Positions 9,353 to 19,039 of a stretch of 64,000 nt of DNA are shown in pieces. The notes beneath the pieces are model-generated. The model had not been told where the DNA came from. It made no database searches and saw nothing but the letters and a program-made list of their open reading frames with translations. Numbering within the stretch: position 1 is the stretch's first letter; every line of letters starts with the position of its first letter. The stretch lies in assembly GCA_031555935.1 (NCBI GenBank), contig JAVBTX010000012.1, positions 1 through 64,000 of the forward strand, in the 5' to 3' direction. A program made the translations under genes and the position numbers. Origin of the DNA: Roseburia_C sp031555935 (GTDB lineage Bacteria > Bacillota > Clostridia > Lachnospirales > Lachnospiraceae).

Positions 9353-11686
9353 TTATTTCGTTTCCATAAAATAAATCCGTGACGCATAATCCTGAAAATA
9401 TCGAACTTCCTGGTTATATCCGGTGCCAGCAAAGGCCTGTTTTAGCTTGACGCCACTGTACATCAGCGTGTCACCATAAACTGACATATCTTCTATCTCG
9501 CCATCCATTTTGATAAATTTGGCAACCACGTTTTGCACCAATGAATCCTGTTTAATATGAATCGGTGCAACAGTATTAATTAAGTCACCAAAATTCTTGA
9601 CATTGTACTTCATTTCCCGATTATAGAAATGATAACAGCAGTCTTCGGCCAGGCCTTTTGCGGTGTAGGTTTCATAACGTGTATTTGGGCTGACCTGATG
9701 CTGCATCACCATCCCAACTGCTTTCTGCTGGTCCGGGCTGACGCAGGTCCATTCGTAGATATTGCCGCTGCGGCCACGGTAGAAGTTACCGAACTGCAAT
9801 ACCTTGCGCCATTCCTTATAGATGACAATCTGCATCGCTATTTCCTGTAATTCTTCCTTCTTCATATCACAGAAATTACATTCATAGCCACACACCCCAA
9901 AAGCCGCTACATTAAATCTGGTTTCCAGCGGTGTCATCCGCAGGGTCTGATGGTTTGGACAGGCTGACACATGGGCACTGACCGTTGACATTGGATAGCC
10001 ATAGCTGTATCCATTTTGAATCTGCGTTCGGCAAGCGGCATCCGTATCATCACTGGCCCATATCTGTGGAAAATAACTAAGGATGCCTAAATCAAAACGA
10101 TTGCCACCAGCGGCACAGCCTTCAAACAAAATCTTTGGAAAACGTGTTGTTAATTCTTTCATTACCCGATACAAGCCCATCATATAACGATGTGCCACTT
10201 CGCCTTGACGTTCCGGCGGCAGATATTGGGAATAGTAGTCGGAAAAAATGCGGTTATAATCCCATTTGACATAGGCAACTCCTGGTGTCGAAAAAATTTC
10301 CGTCATCTGCGTAATCAGGTATTCCTGCACCTCGGGATTGGCTAAATCAAGAATCCGCTGATTGCGTCCTTCTGAATGCGGCTGCCCCGGTATTTCCATT
10401 GACCACTGTGGATGTTCCCGATAACACTGGCTATTGACATTGACCATTTCCGGTTCGACCCAAATACCAAAATCCAGACCAATTTCATTTACCTTTCGGG
10501 CTAATCCGGCAATGCCATTGGGCAGCTTTTTGGGATTGACAAACCAGTCGCCTAGGGATTGTTTATCATCATCCCTTGTGCCAAACCAACCATCATCCAT
10601 CACAAATAATTCGATTCCGACTGCTTTACCGGCCTTCGCCAAAGCTAGCAGCTTTTTCTCATTGATATCAAAATAGGACGCTTCCCAGCTATTTAGTAAC
10701 ACCGGACGTTCCTTGTCTTTCCATTCGCCGCGGACAATATGTTCCCGCACAAAGCGATGCATGTTCTGACTCATTCCATTAAAGCCCTGACGAGAATATG
10801 TCATTACGGCCTCTGGCGCTTCGAAGCTGTCGTTTGGCTCTAGCAAAAAAGTAAATGACTGGGGATTGATACCAGTTACTACCCTGGTCTTGGCAAAGGC
10901 TGATACCTCCACCGCCTCATAGTGATTGCCGCTGTATATCAGATTAAATCCATAGCAGTCCCCGAAATCCTCGCTCGCATTCTCACGGCTTACCATCACA
11001 AACGGATTGGCTCGGTTTGAGGATGAACCAGTGTAGCTTGCATTCACTGTTTTGCCAGCTTGAACCAAGGTATCATGGCGTTTCATTTCTCGCGCCCAGG
11101 CACCGTTAAAGGTCGTCAGAACATAACCCGCGCGGTCGAAATCCACCTGCGTACTCATCAACCGTTTTAGTTGAATCTGTTCACTGCTGGTATTGATAAG
11201 TCGGCTGCTTCTGGTAATGACATCCGTATCCTCATAGACATAATAATGCAGCTCCAAGGTCAGGTTATAATTCTGATCGGTTAAGGTAACACATAGATGC
11301 CCGACCTGATTGCTGTCATCATAGGAACCTGGCAATGTCTCATATGCGGCTTTGCCAGTCGTAATTTCAGCCTTTTCAAAGGTAAAATCACTGGTACTGC
11401 CGCCATCGGCATGAATGATTTCCACAAATGGTTCGCGGATATCGCCTTTTCCATAGGAGGACATTTCCAGACAGCAGTCCTCCAAGGAAAAATTGACATG
11501 TTCCTGATCATAAGCGATTGTATTGCCGGGGCCAAAGGCATACTTTTCCATCACCGGCAACGCATCGTTCAGGGTGATTTTCCGCCCATAGTACAAATGC
11601 TCTAGCTGCCCGGTTGCCATCACCTGAAAACAATAGGTGGTATTTTGAGTATTTAGTATAAATAATTTTTCTTTTTGCTCGATCAT
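9353..11686 (-). CDS. Alpha-galactosidase, glycoside hydrolase family 36
   Basis: Hydrolyses alpha-1,6-galactosides such as melibiose and raffinose-type sugars, probably in the cytoplasm because there is no signal peptide. The 777-residue length fits tetrameric bacterial GH36 enzymes. An N-terminal beta-sandwich precedes a TIM barrel. The barrel shows FVMDDGWFGTRDDD (362-374), the nucleophile motif KWDYNR (Asp476), the GCAAGGNRFD motif (523-532) and the acid/base SDDTDA (Asp546). The start lies 3 bases after the symporter stop, with AGAGGT upstream, so it is the last gene of the operon and coupled to it. A terminator follows directly. Function is sure at family level; the exact oligosaccharide is inferred. 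Confidence 0.95.
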   Translation of the reverse strand: MIEQKEKLFILNTQNTTYCFQVMATGQLEHLYYGRKITLNDALPVMEKYAFGPGNTIAYDQEHVNFSLEDCCLEMSSYGKGDIREPFVEIIHADGGSTSDFTFEKAEITTGKAAYETLPGSYDDSNQVGHLCVTLTDQNYNLTLELHYYVYEDTDVITRSSRLINTSSEQIQLKRLMSTQVDFDRAGYVLTTFNGAWAREMKRHDTLVQAGKTVNASYTGSSSNRANPFVMVSRENASEDFGDCYGFNLIYSGNHYEAVEVSAFAKTRVVTGINPQSFTFLLEPNDSFEAPEAVMTYSRQGFNGMSQNMHRFVREHIVRGEWKDKERPVLLNSWEASYFDINEKKLLALAKAGKAVGIELFVMDDGWFGTRDDDKQSLGDWFVNPKKLPNGIAGLARKVNEIGLDFGIWVEPEMVNVNSQCYREHPQWSMEIPGQPHSEGRNQRILDLANPEVQEYLITQMTEIFSTPGVAYVKWDYNRIFSDYYSQYLPPERQGEVAHRYMMGLYRVMKELTTRFPKILFEGCAAGGNRFDLGILSYFPQIWASDDTDAACRTQIQNGYSYGYPMSTVSAHVSACPNHQTLRMTPLETRFNVAAFGVCGYECNFCDMKKEELQEIAMQIVIYKEWRKVLQFGNFYRGRSGNIYEWTCVSPDQQKAVGMVMQHQVSPNTRYETYTAKGLAEDCCYHFYNREMKYNVKNFGDLINTVAPIHIKQDSLVQNVVAKFIKMDGEIEDMSVYGDTLMYSGVKLKQAFAGTGYNQEVRYFQDYASRIYFMETK

Positions 11687-11689
11687 ATT

Positions 11690-13063
11690 CTACCTCTTTT
11701 GTTGTAATTGCTGTGATATTTCTTTCATTTTCGCATCCGTTAAAATATATTTTTTGGTAAAAAACAGTGCTCCTACGATTAATAAAATAGTTGGGCCAAT
11801 GGTCATCACCAGGCGCAGTCCATTCAATGCTGAAGCAGCCTGAGCTGCACCTGCCTCGGCCTTGATACCAACGGCATCGAGACTGATTCCAGCCACAAAT
11901 ACCGCAATTGCAGAAGCTAATTTCACCACAAAGGTCTGCATTGAGAAAATAACACTTTCGTCTCTGGTGCCATTTTTCAGTTCACCATAATCAATGCTGT
12001 CCGCCAGAAAAACAGTAGTCAGAACATTGAGCAAGCCACTTCCGGCAAATACCAACAGACCTGGAATAAATAACAGCATCCAGCTAATTTCACTTACTTT
12101 TACAATATTGGTAAAGGCCATCAGCAAAATGATTACATATCCCGCAATTTCCATTGCCGCCGAAAAAAGCAATAGTTTTTTCTTTTCAAAGAACTTGCGA
12201 AAAACAGGGAAGAACATCATTGCTAATATCTGTGATGCGCCGCCAAATGCACTGAAAATACTGTATGCCGTCACATTTCCAATATCATAGGTAAAATAGT
12301 AAAGAACCAGATTACTAGTAATATAAAGGGCTGAGTTGAGCAGAATAATGGTCAGCACTGACACAATCGCCTGGTCGTTGGCAAACAACGCCCGGAACAT
12401 CTCGCCGACACCATGTGTCTCCACCTCAGTGACCGTCTTTTCTTTGACATTTAAAACACAAACGGTTTCTGAAATCACGAAAATAATTGCAACAATCAAA
12501 GCCCACCACTTAAAGCCAATCTGATAGTTAAGAGCCAATGCGCCACCGCCTAAGATGGGAACTAAAATCATTGTCAAAACCGTTGGAATTGCCGAACCAA
12601 CCCCAGCACAAGAACGTGCCAAAGCAGATAAATTTTCACGCTCGCTACCGACCTCGGTAATGGCCGGTATCATGGACCAATATGGAATATCCATAATCGT
12701 ATAGCTTATTCCCCAGGCAAAGTATAAAACCGTCAGATAGACCTTCATTGTATCGCCGTTCATGGCCTGTGGAACGGCAAATAAGGCATATAGCACAACT
12801 GCATTTAATACCGTTCCACTGAATATCCACGGACGAAAACGACCCCATCTGGTTTTGGTTTTCGCTACAATAATGCCCATAATTGGGTCGTTAAATGCGT
12901 CAAAGACTCTGGCAGCCATTAACACTGCACCAATGAAGGTTGCGCTGATACCTAAAACGGTGTTGTAATAATACAGAAGATATGCCGATACCAGCATGTA
13001 TACCATATCTTTTCCCACTGCACCAATACCATAAGAAATTTTCTGTTTTCTCGTCAAATTCAT
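11690..13063 (-). CDS. GPH-family sugar:cation symporter (MelB-like)
   Basis: Inner-membrane transporter of the glycoside-pentoside-hexuronide:cation symporter family (major facilitator fold, 12 predicted helices, 457 residues). The N-terminus (KISYGIGAVGKDMVYML) and the RVFDAFNDPIMG segment (helix 2 and following loop, family cation-site region) are typical of MelB/LacS/XylP proteins, as is the basic loop TKTRWGRFRPWI after it. There is no C-terminal EIIA-like domain as in LacS. It overlaps the beta-galactosidase stop by 4 bases (ATGA) and sits between two galactosidases, so it probably imports alpha- or beta-galactosides with Na+ or H+. Substrate is inferred from neighbours. Confidence 0.92.
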   Translation of the reverse strand: MNLTRKQKISYGIGAVGKDMVYMLVSAYLLYYYNTVLGISATFIGAVLMAARVFDAFNDPIMGIIVAKTKTRWGRFRPWIFSGTVLNAVVLYALFAVPQAMNGDTMKVYLTVLYFAWGISYTIMDIPYWSMIPAITEVGSERENLSALARSCAGVGSAIPTVLTMILVPILGGGALALNYQIGFKWWALIVAIIFVISETVCVLNVKEKTVTEVETHGVGEMFRALFANDQAIVSVLTIILLNSALYITSNLVLYYFTYDIGNVTAYSIFSAFGGASQILAMMFFPVFRKFFEKKKLLLFSAAMEIAGYVIILLMAFTNIVKVSEISWMLLFIPGLLVFAGSGLLNVLTTVFLADSIDYGELKNGTRDESVIFSMQTFVVKLASAIAVFVAGISLDAVGIKAEAGAAQAASALNGLRLVMTIGPTILLIVGALFFTKKYILTDAKMKEISQQLQQKR

Positions 13064-15447
13064 TTTCTCTCCTCCTTGATTTCGATGGTAAAATCAATCA
13101 CCTGACTGCGAGCACCTGATTTTAAATGCAACTGTCCGGTTCCGCTTTTCCCAATGGTTTTTACATATGTTCCCGTCATCCCGCCCTGAAAGGCAATCAA
13201 CTTAGGACCAATCAGTTCGATATCCCCCGTTGTTTCTAACTGCACTGGTTCGTTCCAATAATTTAAAATATTCCCATGCCCATCGACTGCATAGATTCGA
13301 ATGGCTGCCACATCATAGCTCTCAGCTTCCACCAGTTCGCAGTGGTCTGTTTTGACCATAAGCTCCATCTGGCGCATTGGTTCTTTACAAACCGTTTTTA
13401 CGACTGCCCCATTTTTTATCGCTTCAAATCGGTAGGCTGTGACACTGCCGCCCCATTCGCCTACATATTTTTTATAAAGCTCTACCGCCTGAGACGGTTT
13501 CATCCGGTAACCGATGATTAACCCAAGTGCTGTCAACTTCTCGGTCAAGGACAGATGGGAAAGACCTCTTTTGGCCACCGCATTTAATACCCGACGGGCC
13601 ATTTTGGCTTGTTTCGGCGTAAAGTGTTCCGCCACCTCGAGCTGGTTTCCAATAAAATCATCAATCAAAATCGGTCCATGCGATAGATTTAAAAATGGTG
13701 AGTCGGCTGCATAAAATTCCTGAATAAAAGCATCATTCTTATACATCCGAACACTGTCGGCATTCGTAAATACATATGTATTCCCCCGGTTGCAGCCAGG
13801 ATGTTCCCCAATATCCATGCTCGTTGCCACCTCTAACACGTCATGGTCCTCATCTTGGCTTTCATAAATCGAGGCCGCCAGCTTCGGGTTACGAAACATA
13901 TCCATGACTCCGTGATAACAAATCCGGTCTCCGCTGCCAAAATCCTGATGGGTATTATAATCAAACATGCACCAGCCAAAGCTTCCGCAAATATCTGCCT
14001 CGGCCGCAATGGCATCTAAGACCGTGGCATGACGGATGGCGTGCTCGACGCGATGCTCCTCACAATCAAAGCTCTTGGTCGGAAACATGTGGCCGTTGTA
14101 CTCTGATACCAGATATGCCTTACTTGGATTGGCACTCACATCCTTTTTGCGGTCACAGCCCTTGGTGCTGCCATCATACAAAAAATCATTATAAGTATAA
14201 ACATCCTCAAGCAAATGACTGCGTTTGTGAACCCGCACCCCAGCCGTTGGTCTTGTTTCATCAAGCAGATGCGCCACCTCATTCGTCTGCTGATAAAATT
14301 CATCATCATCTGGGGATTCGTTAATGCGAACTCCCCACAAAATAATTGAAGTGTGATTCCGATACTGTTTCACCATCTCCCGAGTATTGACAACGGCCTG
14401 CTCCTTCCATGCCGCATCTCCGATATGCTGCCAGCCTGGAATCTCGGTAAAGACCAGCAACCCCAAACGGTCACACTCCGCCAGAAAATAATGCGATTGT
14501 GGATAATGCGAGGTACGGACTGCATTTAATCCCAGCTCCTGCTTTAAGATTTGGGCATCAAACTGCTGCATCGACTTTGGCATCGCATAGCCGACATAGG
14601 GATAACTCTGATGTCGGTTTAAACCACGGATTTTTAATTTTCGACCGTTTAAATAAAATCCATCGGCCCGAAAATCAGCTTGCCGAAATCCCGTCACCGT
14701 TTGCTTCTCATCGACAAGGATGGCCCCTCGCCAAAGCTGGGTCGTGATGGTATGTAGATTGGGTGCTTCCACATCCCAGAGTGTTTCTGCTTCCCGTTGG
14801 TAACTCATCTGTCCGGCCGATGCCAACAGCTCCTGCCTGCCCAGCTCGTTTCCATCCAGAAAATGACAGATACTTAAGTCTGTGGCTGTGCCCGCGATGG
14901 TATATTCGATGTCGATATTAACTGCGGCTTCCTTCCAAGGCGCATGCGTTTTGGAAGGTAATACCTTTGACTTCATAAATATATCTGCCAGATAGACCTC
15001 TGGTTTGACTTCCAGATAAACATCCCGATAGATTCCGCCGTAGGTCATATAATCAATCACAAATCCAAATGGCGGAACATTACTGCTCTCCCGACTGTCA
15101 AGGCGAACTGCAATCTGATTCTTAGCACCATATGTTACCGCCTCGGTAATGTCGATGGTAAAAGCAGTATAACCACAGCGATGCTCGCCAACTAAGGCAT
15201 CATTAACATAGACCAAAGCAACATGGGCCACCCCTTCAAAGGTCAGCAAAAGGCGTTTTCCACGCCATGCTTCTTCAATATATAATTGTCTGCGGTAGCC
15301 GCATTCCATTTGATAGATACTTTCATCAAAATAGTGAAACGGGGTTTCCTTACAGGTATGTGGAATCCGAACTTGTTCCTGGGCTCCGCCGCCTTCAAAT
15401 GGTATCGCAAAGTTCCAATCATTGTTTAGATAGATTCGCTCTTTCAT
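13060..15447 (-). CDS. Beta-galactosidase, glycoside hydrolase family 2
   Basis: Cytoplasmic GH2 enzyme: jelly-roll sugar-binding domain (about 1-150), Ig-like domain, TIM barrel (about 255-530) and a C-terminal all-beta region. The acid/base is Glu377 in WGVRINES and the nucleophile is Glu449 in VSEYNGH. RxxNRHQ (near 275-280) is the GH2 sugar-binding signature. The conserved acid/base motif is normally WxxxNE, and here it is kept as WGVRINE. I chose ATG 15447 because GAGG lies 6 nt upstream; a longer frame opens at 15459 but its ATG abuts the ribosome site and overlaps the tetR stop. The gene is coupled to the upstream regulator and the downstream symporter. A beta-glucuronidase or other GH2 specificity cannot be fully excluded. 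Confidence 0.88.
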   Translation of the reverse strand: MKERIYLNNDWNFAIPFEGGGAQEQVRIPHTCKETPFHYFDESIYQMECGYRRQLYIEEAWRGKRLLLTFEGVAHVALVYVNDALVGEHRCGYTAFTIDITEAVTYGAKNQIAVRLDSRESSNVPPFGFVIDYMTYGGIYRDVYLEVKPEVYLADIFMKSKVLPSKTHAPWKEAAVNIDIEYTIAGTATDLSICHFLDGNELGRQELLASAGQMSYQREAETLWDVEAPNLHTITTQLWRGAILVDEKQTVTGFRQADFRADGFYLNGRKLKIRGLNRHQSYPYVGYAMPKSMQQFDAQILKQELGLNAVRTSHYPQSHYFLAECDRLGLLVFTEIPGWQHIGDAAWKEQAVVNTREMVKQYRNHTSIILWGVRINESPDDDEFYQQTNEVAHLLDETRPTAGVRVHKRSHLLEDVYTYNDFLYDGSTKGCDRKKDVSANPSKAYLVSEYNGHMFPTKSFDCEEHRVEHAIRHATVLDAIAAEADICGSFGWCMFDYNTHQDFGSGDRICYHGVMDMFRNPKLAASIYESQDEDHDVLEVATSMDIGEHPGCNRGNTYVFTNADSVRMYKNDAFIQEFYAADSPFLNLSHGPILIDDFIGNQLEVAEHFTPKQAKMARRVLNAVAKRGLSHLSLTEKLTALGLIIGYRMKPSQAVELYKKYVGEWGGSVTAYRFEAIKNGAVVKTVCKEPMRQMELMVKTDHCELVEAESYDVAAIRIYAVDGHGNILNYWNEPVQLETTGDIELIGPKLIAFQGGMTGTYVKTIGKSGTGQLHLKSGARSQVIDFTIEIKEERK

Positions 15448-15455
15448 CTTATTCC

Positions 15456-16025
15456 TCATTCCTTCTCTGTGCTGGTGATACCATCAACTAAAATATTGAC
15501 CACCTCCGTTAAGCCCTGACGATACGATATCTTATTCTGAATCAGAATATCTCTGCTAAAAAATTGTTCCAATGCAGCTTCAAACATGGTCTTAAAAATG
15601 ATGATATTAATTTTTCTGACAACCCCTTCTGCCATCCCTTGTTCCAACAAGGCAATTGTCGTCTCCCAGCCACTCTCTAAGCGCTCTTCCATCTTCTGGT
15701 AAATCCGTGGATATTTGTCCTTCACCATATATAATTGCCGAAGGTCCAAATCCTTATAGCTCTCTGGCAATACCCCCAAAATTTGGCGGATTTTCGCTAA
15801 TGTATCAAGCTTCTGGTTTACAATTACTTTTTGCTCACTTTCTTTAATTAAATCGAATCCATAATCAACCATCTGGTAACAAAGTGTCTCTTTATCTGAA
15901 AATATGGTATAGATGGTTTTTTTACTAATAGATAGTGCTACAGCGATGTCATCCATCGTAAATTTCATTCCCTTTTCCCGAAAAACTTCTACGGTTGCTT
16001 CTAAAATCTTCTCTCTCAGCTCCAT
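15456..16025 (-). CDS. TetR/AcrR-family transcriptional regulator of the galactoside operon
   Basis: 189-residue one-component repressor. Residues 5-50 form the TetR helix-turn-helix (ILEATVEVFREKG...MDDIAVALSISKKTIYTIF). The helical remainder is the ligand-binding and dimer domain. It is the first gene of the operon, and a strong dyad (16058-16093) lies between its promoter and its start, so autoregulation and control of the operon are likely. The inducer is unknown; a galactoside or its hydrolysis product is a reasonable guess, although TetR proteins more often bind other ligands. Confidence 0.92.
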   Translation of the reverse strand: MELREKILEATVEVFREKGMKFTMDDIAVALSISKKTIYTIFSDKETLCYQMVDYGFDLIKESEQKVIVNQKLDTLAKIRQILGVLPESYKDLDLRQLYMVKDKYPRIYQKMEERLESGWETTIALLEQGMAEGVVRKINIIIFKTMFEAALEQFFSRDILIQNKISYRQGLTEVVNILVDGITSTEKE

Positions 16026-16057
16026 CCTTCCCTCCTTTTTATTTTTAGTTGTTTCGC

Positions 16058-16093
16058 GGAAACCGAGAAACTATTTTTAGTTTCTCAGTTTCC
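16058..16093. promoter_or_regulatory. TetR-type operator: 15-bp inverted repeat
   Basis: Left arm GGAAACCGAGAAACT (16058-16072) and right arm AGTTTCTCAGTTTCC (16079-16093) are reverse complements with one mismatch, separated by 6 bases. The dyad lies 3 bases downstream of the -10 box of the operon promoter, at about +1, where bound repressor would block initiation. The size fits a TetR dimer or dimer pair. Confidence 0.8.
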
Positions 16094-16096
16094 TTA

Positions 16097-16125
16097 ATTG
16101 TAGCATTTGCACTCTTGTTTTACAA
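16097..16125 (-). promoter_or_regulatory. Promoter of the tetR-galactosidase operon
   Basis: On the minus strand TTGTAA (16125-16120) and TACAAT (16102-16097) are separated by exactly 17 bp, matching sigma-A consensus at 4 and 5 of 6 positions. The operator dyad begins 3 bases downstream of the -10 box. Confidence 0.75.
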
Positions 16126-16202
16126 GAAACGAAGTGCACAAAAAACAAACTCTCTTTTTATTAGAATGTCCCAAATAAATTAGGTTTCTTTCTTTCTGCT
16201 TA

Positions 16203-16213
16203 TATGCTATATT
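16203..16213 (+). promoter_or_regulatory. Extended -10 promoter of the hybrid kinase gene
   Basis: TATGCTATATT contains a TG-n-TATATT extended -10. The -35 position (TTTCTT, 16185-16190) is poor, as is common with extended -10 promoters. It is divergent from the galactoside operon promoter about 80 bp away. Confidence 0.45.
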
Positions 16214-16275
16214 AGAATGGAATGATTTTTTTGAATTACTACTATAATGATAAAGATGGATTAGAGGATTGTGTT

Positions 16276-18993
16276 ATGTCAATACGAAAAAAACTACTAT
16301 TATTATTTATTTCATTTGCCTTGGTTCCAACCATAATTCTTGCAATTGGAAACGTGTTTAATTCTGTCAAAACAACAGAACAATTACATTTAGAAAGATT
16401 GCGTTCTTTAACGGAGACTTCTGCTTCTGCTTTTAGTGAGATTGTTAGTATCCATAAAAATGAAGTAAAGATGCTTTATGAAAATCCTACGGTCAAAAAT
16501 TTTATATCGATAATGAATTCTCAGGCGACTGATACTGCTGATTATCAGAAAATCTATGACGAAACAGAAGCATATATTGACAGCTACGTTGATACTATTT
16601 CTATTTTTAAAGATACTGTCATTCTCAATCGAAACGGTGAGATTATCTTAGGATATAATGAAGAAACAACAGGAATGGTTCTATCTGACAAAGACTACTA
16701 TACAAATATCGTGAATAATACTGATAAAACCTATGTCTTTACCAGCAAGGTCCATGACTCTTTGGTGAATCCTGGTGTTTACGAGGATAAATGTGTTGGG
16801 TTAAGTCATGGTATTTGGTCAGATGAGGGCGAATTTGCTGGTGTTTTAGTTGCCTTTGTGGGAATCGATTTTCTAGCTGATTTTTCCCATAGTATTAGTT
16901 TTGGTGAAACTGGTCTGGCCTTTATTACCGATGCTGACAACTATATTTTGTACCACTCTGAGCCGATGTTTTATGATACCTACACCAAAGCACCCAAAAT
17001 CCAAAATATTCTTTGGAACTACCAAGAAGGAAATATTGAACAGTCCGGCTTAATTGATGATAATATGGCTAATAAGCGCCGCCTATACTACTACTACATT
17101 ATGGATGATATCGGAATGACCGTATTCCTGCGTCAGGATTACAGCGAATTTTCCCGTGACCGCAATATGATTATTGGACTTACGATTGCACTGCTGGCCG
17201 CTCTTTCTGCATTGGCTGTGACAGTGGGACTACGTGTCTCCAGACAGTTTACGACCCCAATTCTCAATCTAAAGAAAGCCTTTGCATCTGGTGCGGAGCA
17301 TGGTATCTATGTTCGCTGTGACCTACAGGAAAACAATGAATTTGGCGACATGTCCAGTAGCTACAACGATATGATTACTACTTTGGAAATGCAGTATGAA
17401 CAGATTAAGGAAGAACGACTGACCAAGGAATATGCCGAAAATGCAAATCTCGCCAAGAGTGAATTCCTGGCCCGGATGAGCCATGAAATCAGAACCCCAA
17501 TGAATGCCATTATCGGAATGACCTCAATTGCTCAGCATACCGATAACGTTGATAAAAAAGAGGAATGTCTGAAAAAAATTGACACTGCTTCGAAGCACTT
17601 ACTCGGTATTATTAATGATATTTTAGATATGTCTAAAATTGAAGCAAATAAATTTGAAATTACAAAGGCTGACTTTAACTTCGAAAATATGCTGATTAAC
17701 ACGACTAATATTATCGCTTTCCCGGTTGATGAAAAGCAACAGACACTGATTGTCGATTTTGACCAAAATATACCAACGGTTATTTGCAGTGATGAACAAC
17801 GTTTATCCCAGATTATAACGAACCTGCTATCGAATGCGGTCAAGTTTACTCCTGAAAAAGGTGTTATCCAGCTTAAGGTCCGTCAGACCAAAAAAGAAGG
17901 TAATACCCTGGAGCTTGAAATCTCCGTTTCCGATACTGGAATTGGCATTGCCAAAGAACAGCAAAGCAGTATTTTTGATTCCTTTGAACAAGCGGATGGC
18001 GGTAAATCCAGAAAATATGGCGGTACTGGTCTTGGTCTTGCTATTTCCAAGAAGTTAACCAACATGATGGGCGGTGATATCTGGGTAGAATCTACCCCTG
18101 GGGAAGGTACCACATTTACCTTTACGGTAACTGCTGAGTATGTTAAAAATCTGACCTCTCATGCTTACAATAGTATTAAGAAGGAAGACCTGCACATTTT
18201 GGCTGTAGATGATTCTGCTCAGACTAGAACTTACTTCACAGACCTCATGGAGAAGCTGAACTTTTCCTGTGCAGTTGCTGCGAGTGGTGAAGAGGCATTG
18301 CACTTGATTGAAACAACCGATAAACCATTTAACTTCTTCTTCCTTGATTGGCAAATGCCGGAAATGGATGGCATTGAATTGACCCGTGAAATCAAGCACA
18401 GAGTCAGTGGAAATATGGTAATTATTATGATTTCCTCTTTCCGCTGGGAAGATATTGAAGGTCTTGCAATTGAAGCCGGCGTCAATGGATTTGTTCCCAA
18501 GCCGCTGTTTCCTTCGGAAATTGTTAACAGTATTCACTCTTGTCTTAATGTGCCAAACCATAATATGTTGGAAAATAAAAAGAATGTCAAGTTTGAATAT
18601 CCGAATTTAGAGAATTTTTCACTATTAATGGTTGAGGATGTTGAACTAAACAGCGAAATTATAACTGAGTTGTTAGCAGAAACAAAAATCAAAATCACCT
18701 GTGCTACAAATGGCAAGGAAGCGCTTGAATTATATAAAGCTAATCCGAATCAGTTTGATATCATTTTAATGGATATTCATATGCCGGTAATGGATGGATA
18801 TGAAGCTACTATCGCCCTGCGAAACCTTGACTTCAAGAGTGCCAAGGCAGTTCCAATTGTAGCCATGACAGCAAATGTTTTTAAAGAAGATATTGATAAA
18901 TGTTTGGCTTGTGGGATGAATGACCATCTGCCAAAGCCGATTTCACTCGTTGATTTACTTGAAAAGTTAAAAAATTATTTAGGTGTTGTTTAA
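16276..18993 (+). CDS. Membrane hybrid sensor histidine kinase with two receiver domains
   Basis: Two membrane helices (about 5-27 and 297-320) flank an extracytoplasmic Cache-like sensor of about 270 residues. HAMP, HisKA (phospho-accepting His403 in MSHEIRTPM), HATPase (DTGIGI and GGTGLGL boxes) and two receiver domains follow. The acceptor aspartates are in FFLDWQMPEMDG and ILMDIHMPVMDG. There is no output domain or HPt, so a separate phosphotransfer partner or protein-protein signalling is needed. I chose ATG 16276 because AGAGG lies 8 nt upstream; the longer frame from 16222 has no good ribosome site. It is the only plus-strand gene in the first 48 kb and is divergent from the galactoside operon. 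The signal is unknown. Confidence 0.9.
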   Translation: MSIRKKLLLLFISFALVPTIILAIGNVFNSVKTTEQLHLERLRSLTETSASAFSEIVSIHKNEVKMLYENPTVKNFISIMNSQATDTADYQKIYDETEAYIDSYVDTISIFKDTVILNRNGEIILGYNEETTGMVLSDKDYYTNIVNNTDKTYVFTSKVHDSLVNPGVYEDKCVGLSHGIWSDEGEFAGVLVAFVGIDFLADFSHSISFGETGLAFITDADNYILYHSEPMFYDTYTKAPKIQNILWNYQEGNIEQSGLIDDNMANKRRLYYYYIMDDIGMTVFLRQDYSEFSRDRNMIIGLTIALLAALSALAVTVGLRVSRQFTTPILNLKKAFASGAEHGIYVRCDLQENNEFGDMSSSYNDMITTLEMQYEQIKEERLTKEYAENANLAKSEFLARMSHEIRTPMNAIIGMTSIAQHTDNVDKKEECLKKIDTASKHLLGIINDILDMSKIEANKFEITKADFNFENMLINTTNIIAFPVDEKQQTLIVDFDQNIPTVICSDEQRLSQIITNLLSNAVKFTPEKGVIQLKVRQTKKEGNTLELEISVSDTGIGIAKEQQSSIFDSFEQADGGKSRKYGGTGLGLAISKKLTNMMGGDIWVESTPGEGTTFTFTVTAEYVKNLTSHAYNSIKKEDLHILAVDDSAQTRTYFTDLMEKLNFSCAVAASGEEALHLIETTDKPFNFFFLDWQMPEMDGIELTREIKHRVSGNMVIIMISSFRWEDIEGLAIEAGVNGFVPKPLFPSEIVNSIHSCLNVPNHNMLENKKNVKFEYPNLENFSLLMVEDVELNSEIITELLAETKIKITCATNGKEALELYKANPNQFDIILMDIHMPVMDGYEATIALRNLDFKSAKAVPIVAMTANVFKEDIDKCLACGMNDHLPKPISLVDLLEKLKNYLGVV

Positions 18994-18997
18994 GATT

Positions 18998-19039
18998 AAT
19001 TCAGGGCAGATTATCTAATGATAACTGCCCTGAATTTTT
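18998..19039. terminator. Bidirectional terminator between convergent genes
   Basis: AATTCAGGGCAG (18998-19009) pairs with CTGCCCTGAATT (19025-19036), followed by T-rich sequence on the plus strand and preceded by A-rich sequence. It ends the hybrid kinase gene and overlaps the stop codon of the convergent ApbE-like gene. Confidence 0.8.

Noticed and set aside
9160..9432. Minus-strand open frame of 90 codons across the end of the alpha-galactosidase gene
   Set aside because: It covers the operon terminator and lies partly in another frame of the galactosidase. It has no ribosome site and no recognisable domain.
18055..18561. 168-codon minus-strand frame within the hybrid kinase
   Set aside because: It is antisense to HATPase and receiver domain codons that are strongly conserved, and it has no ribosome site.
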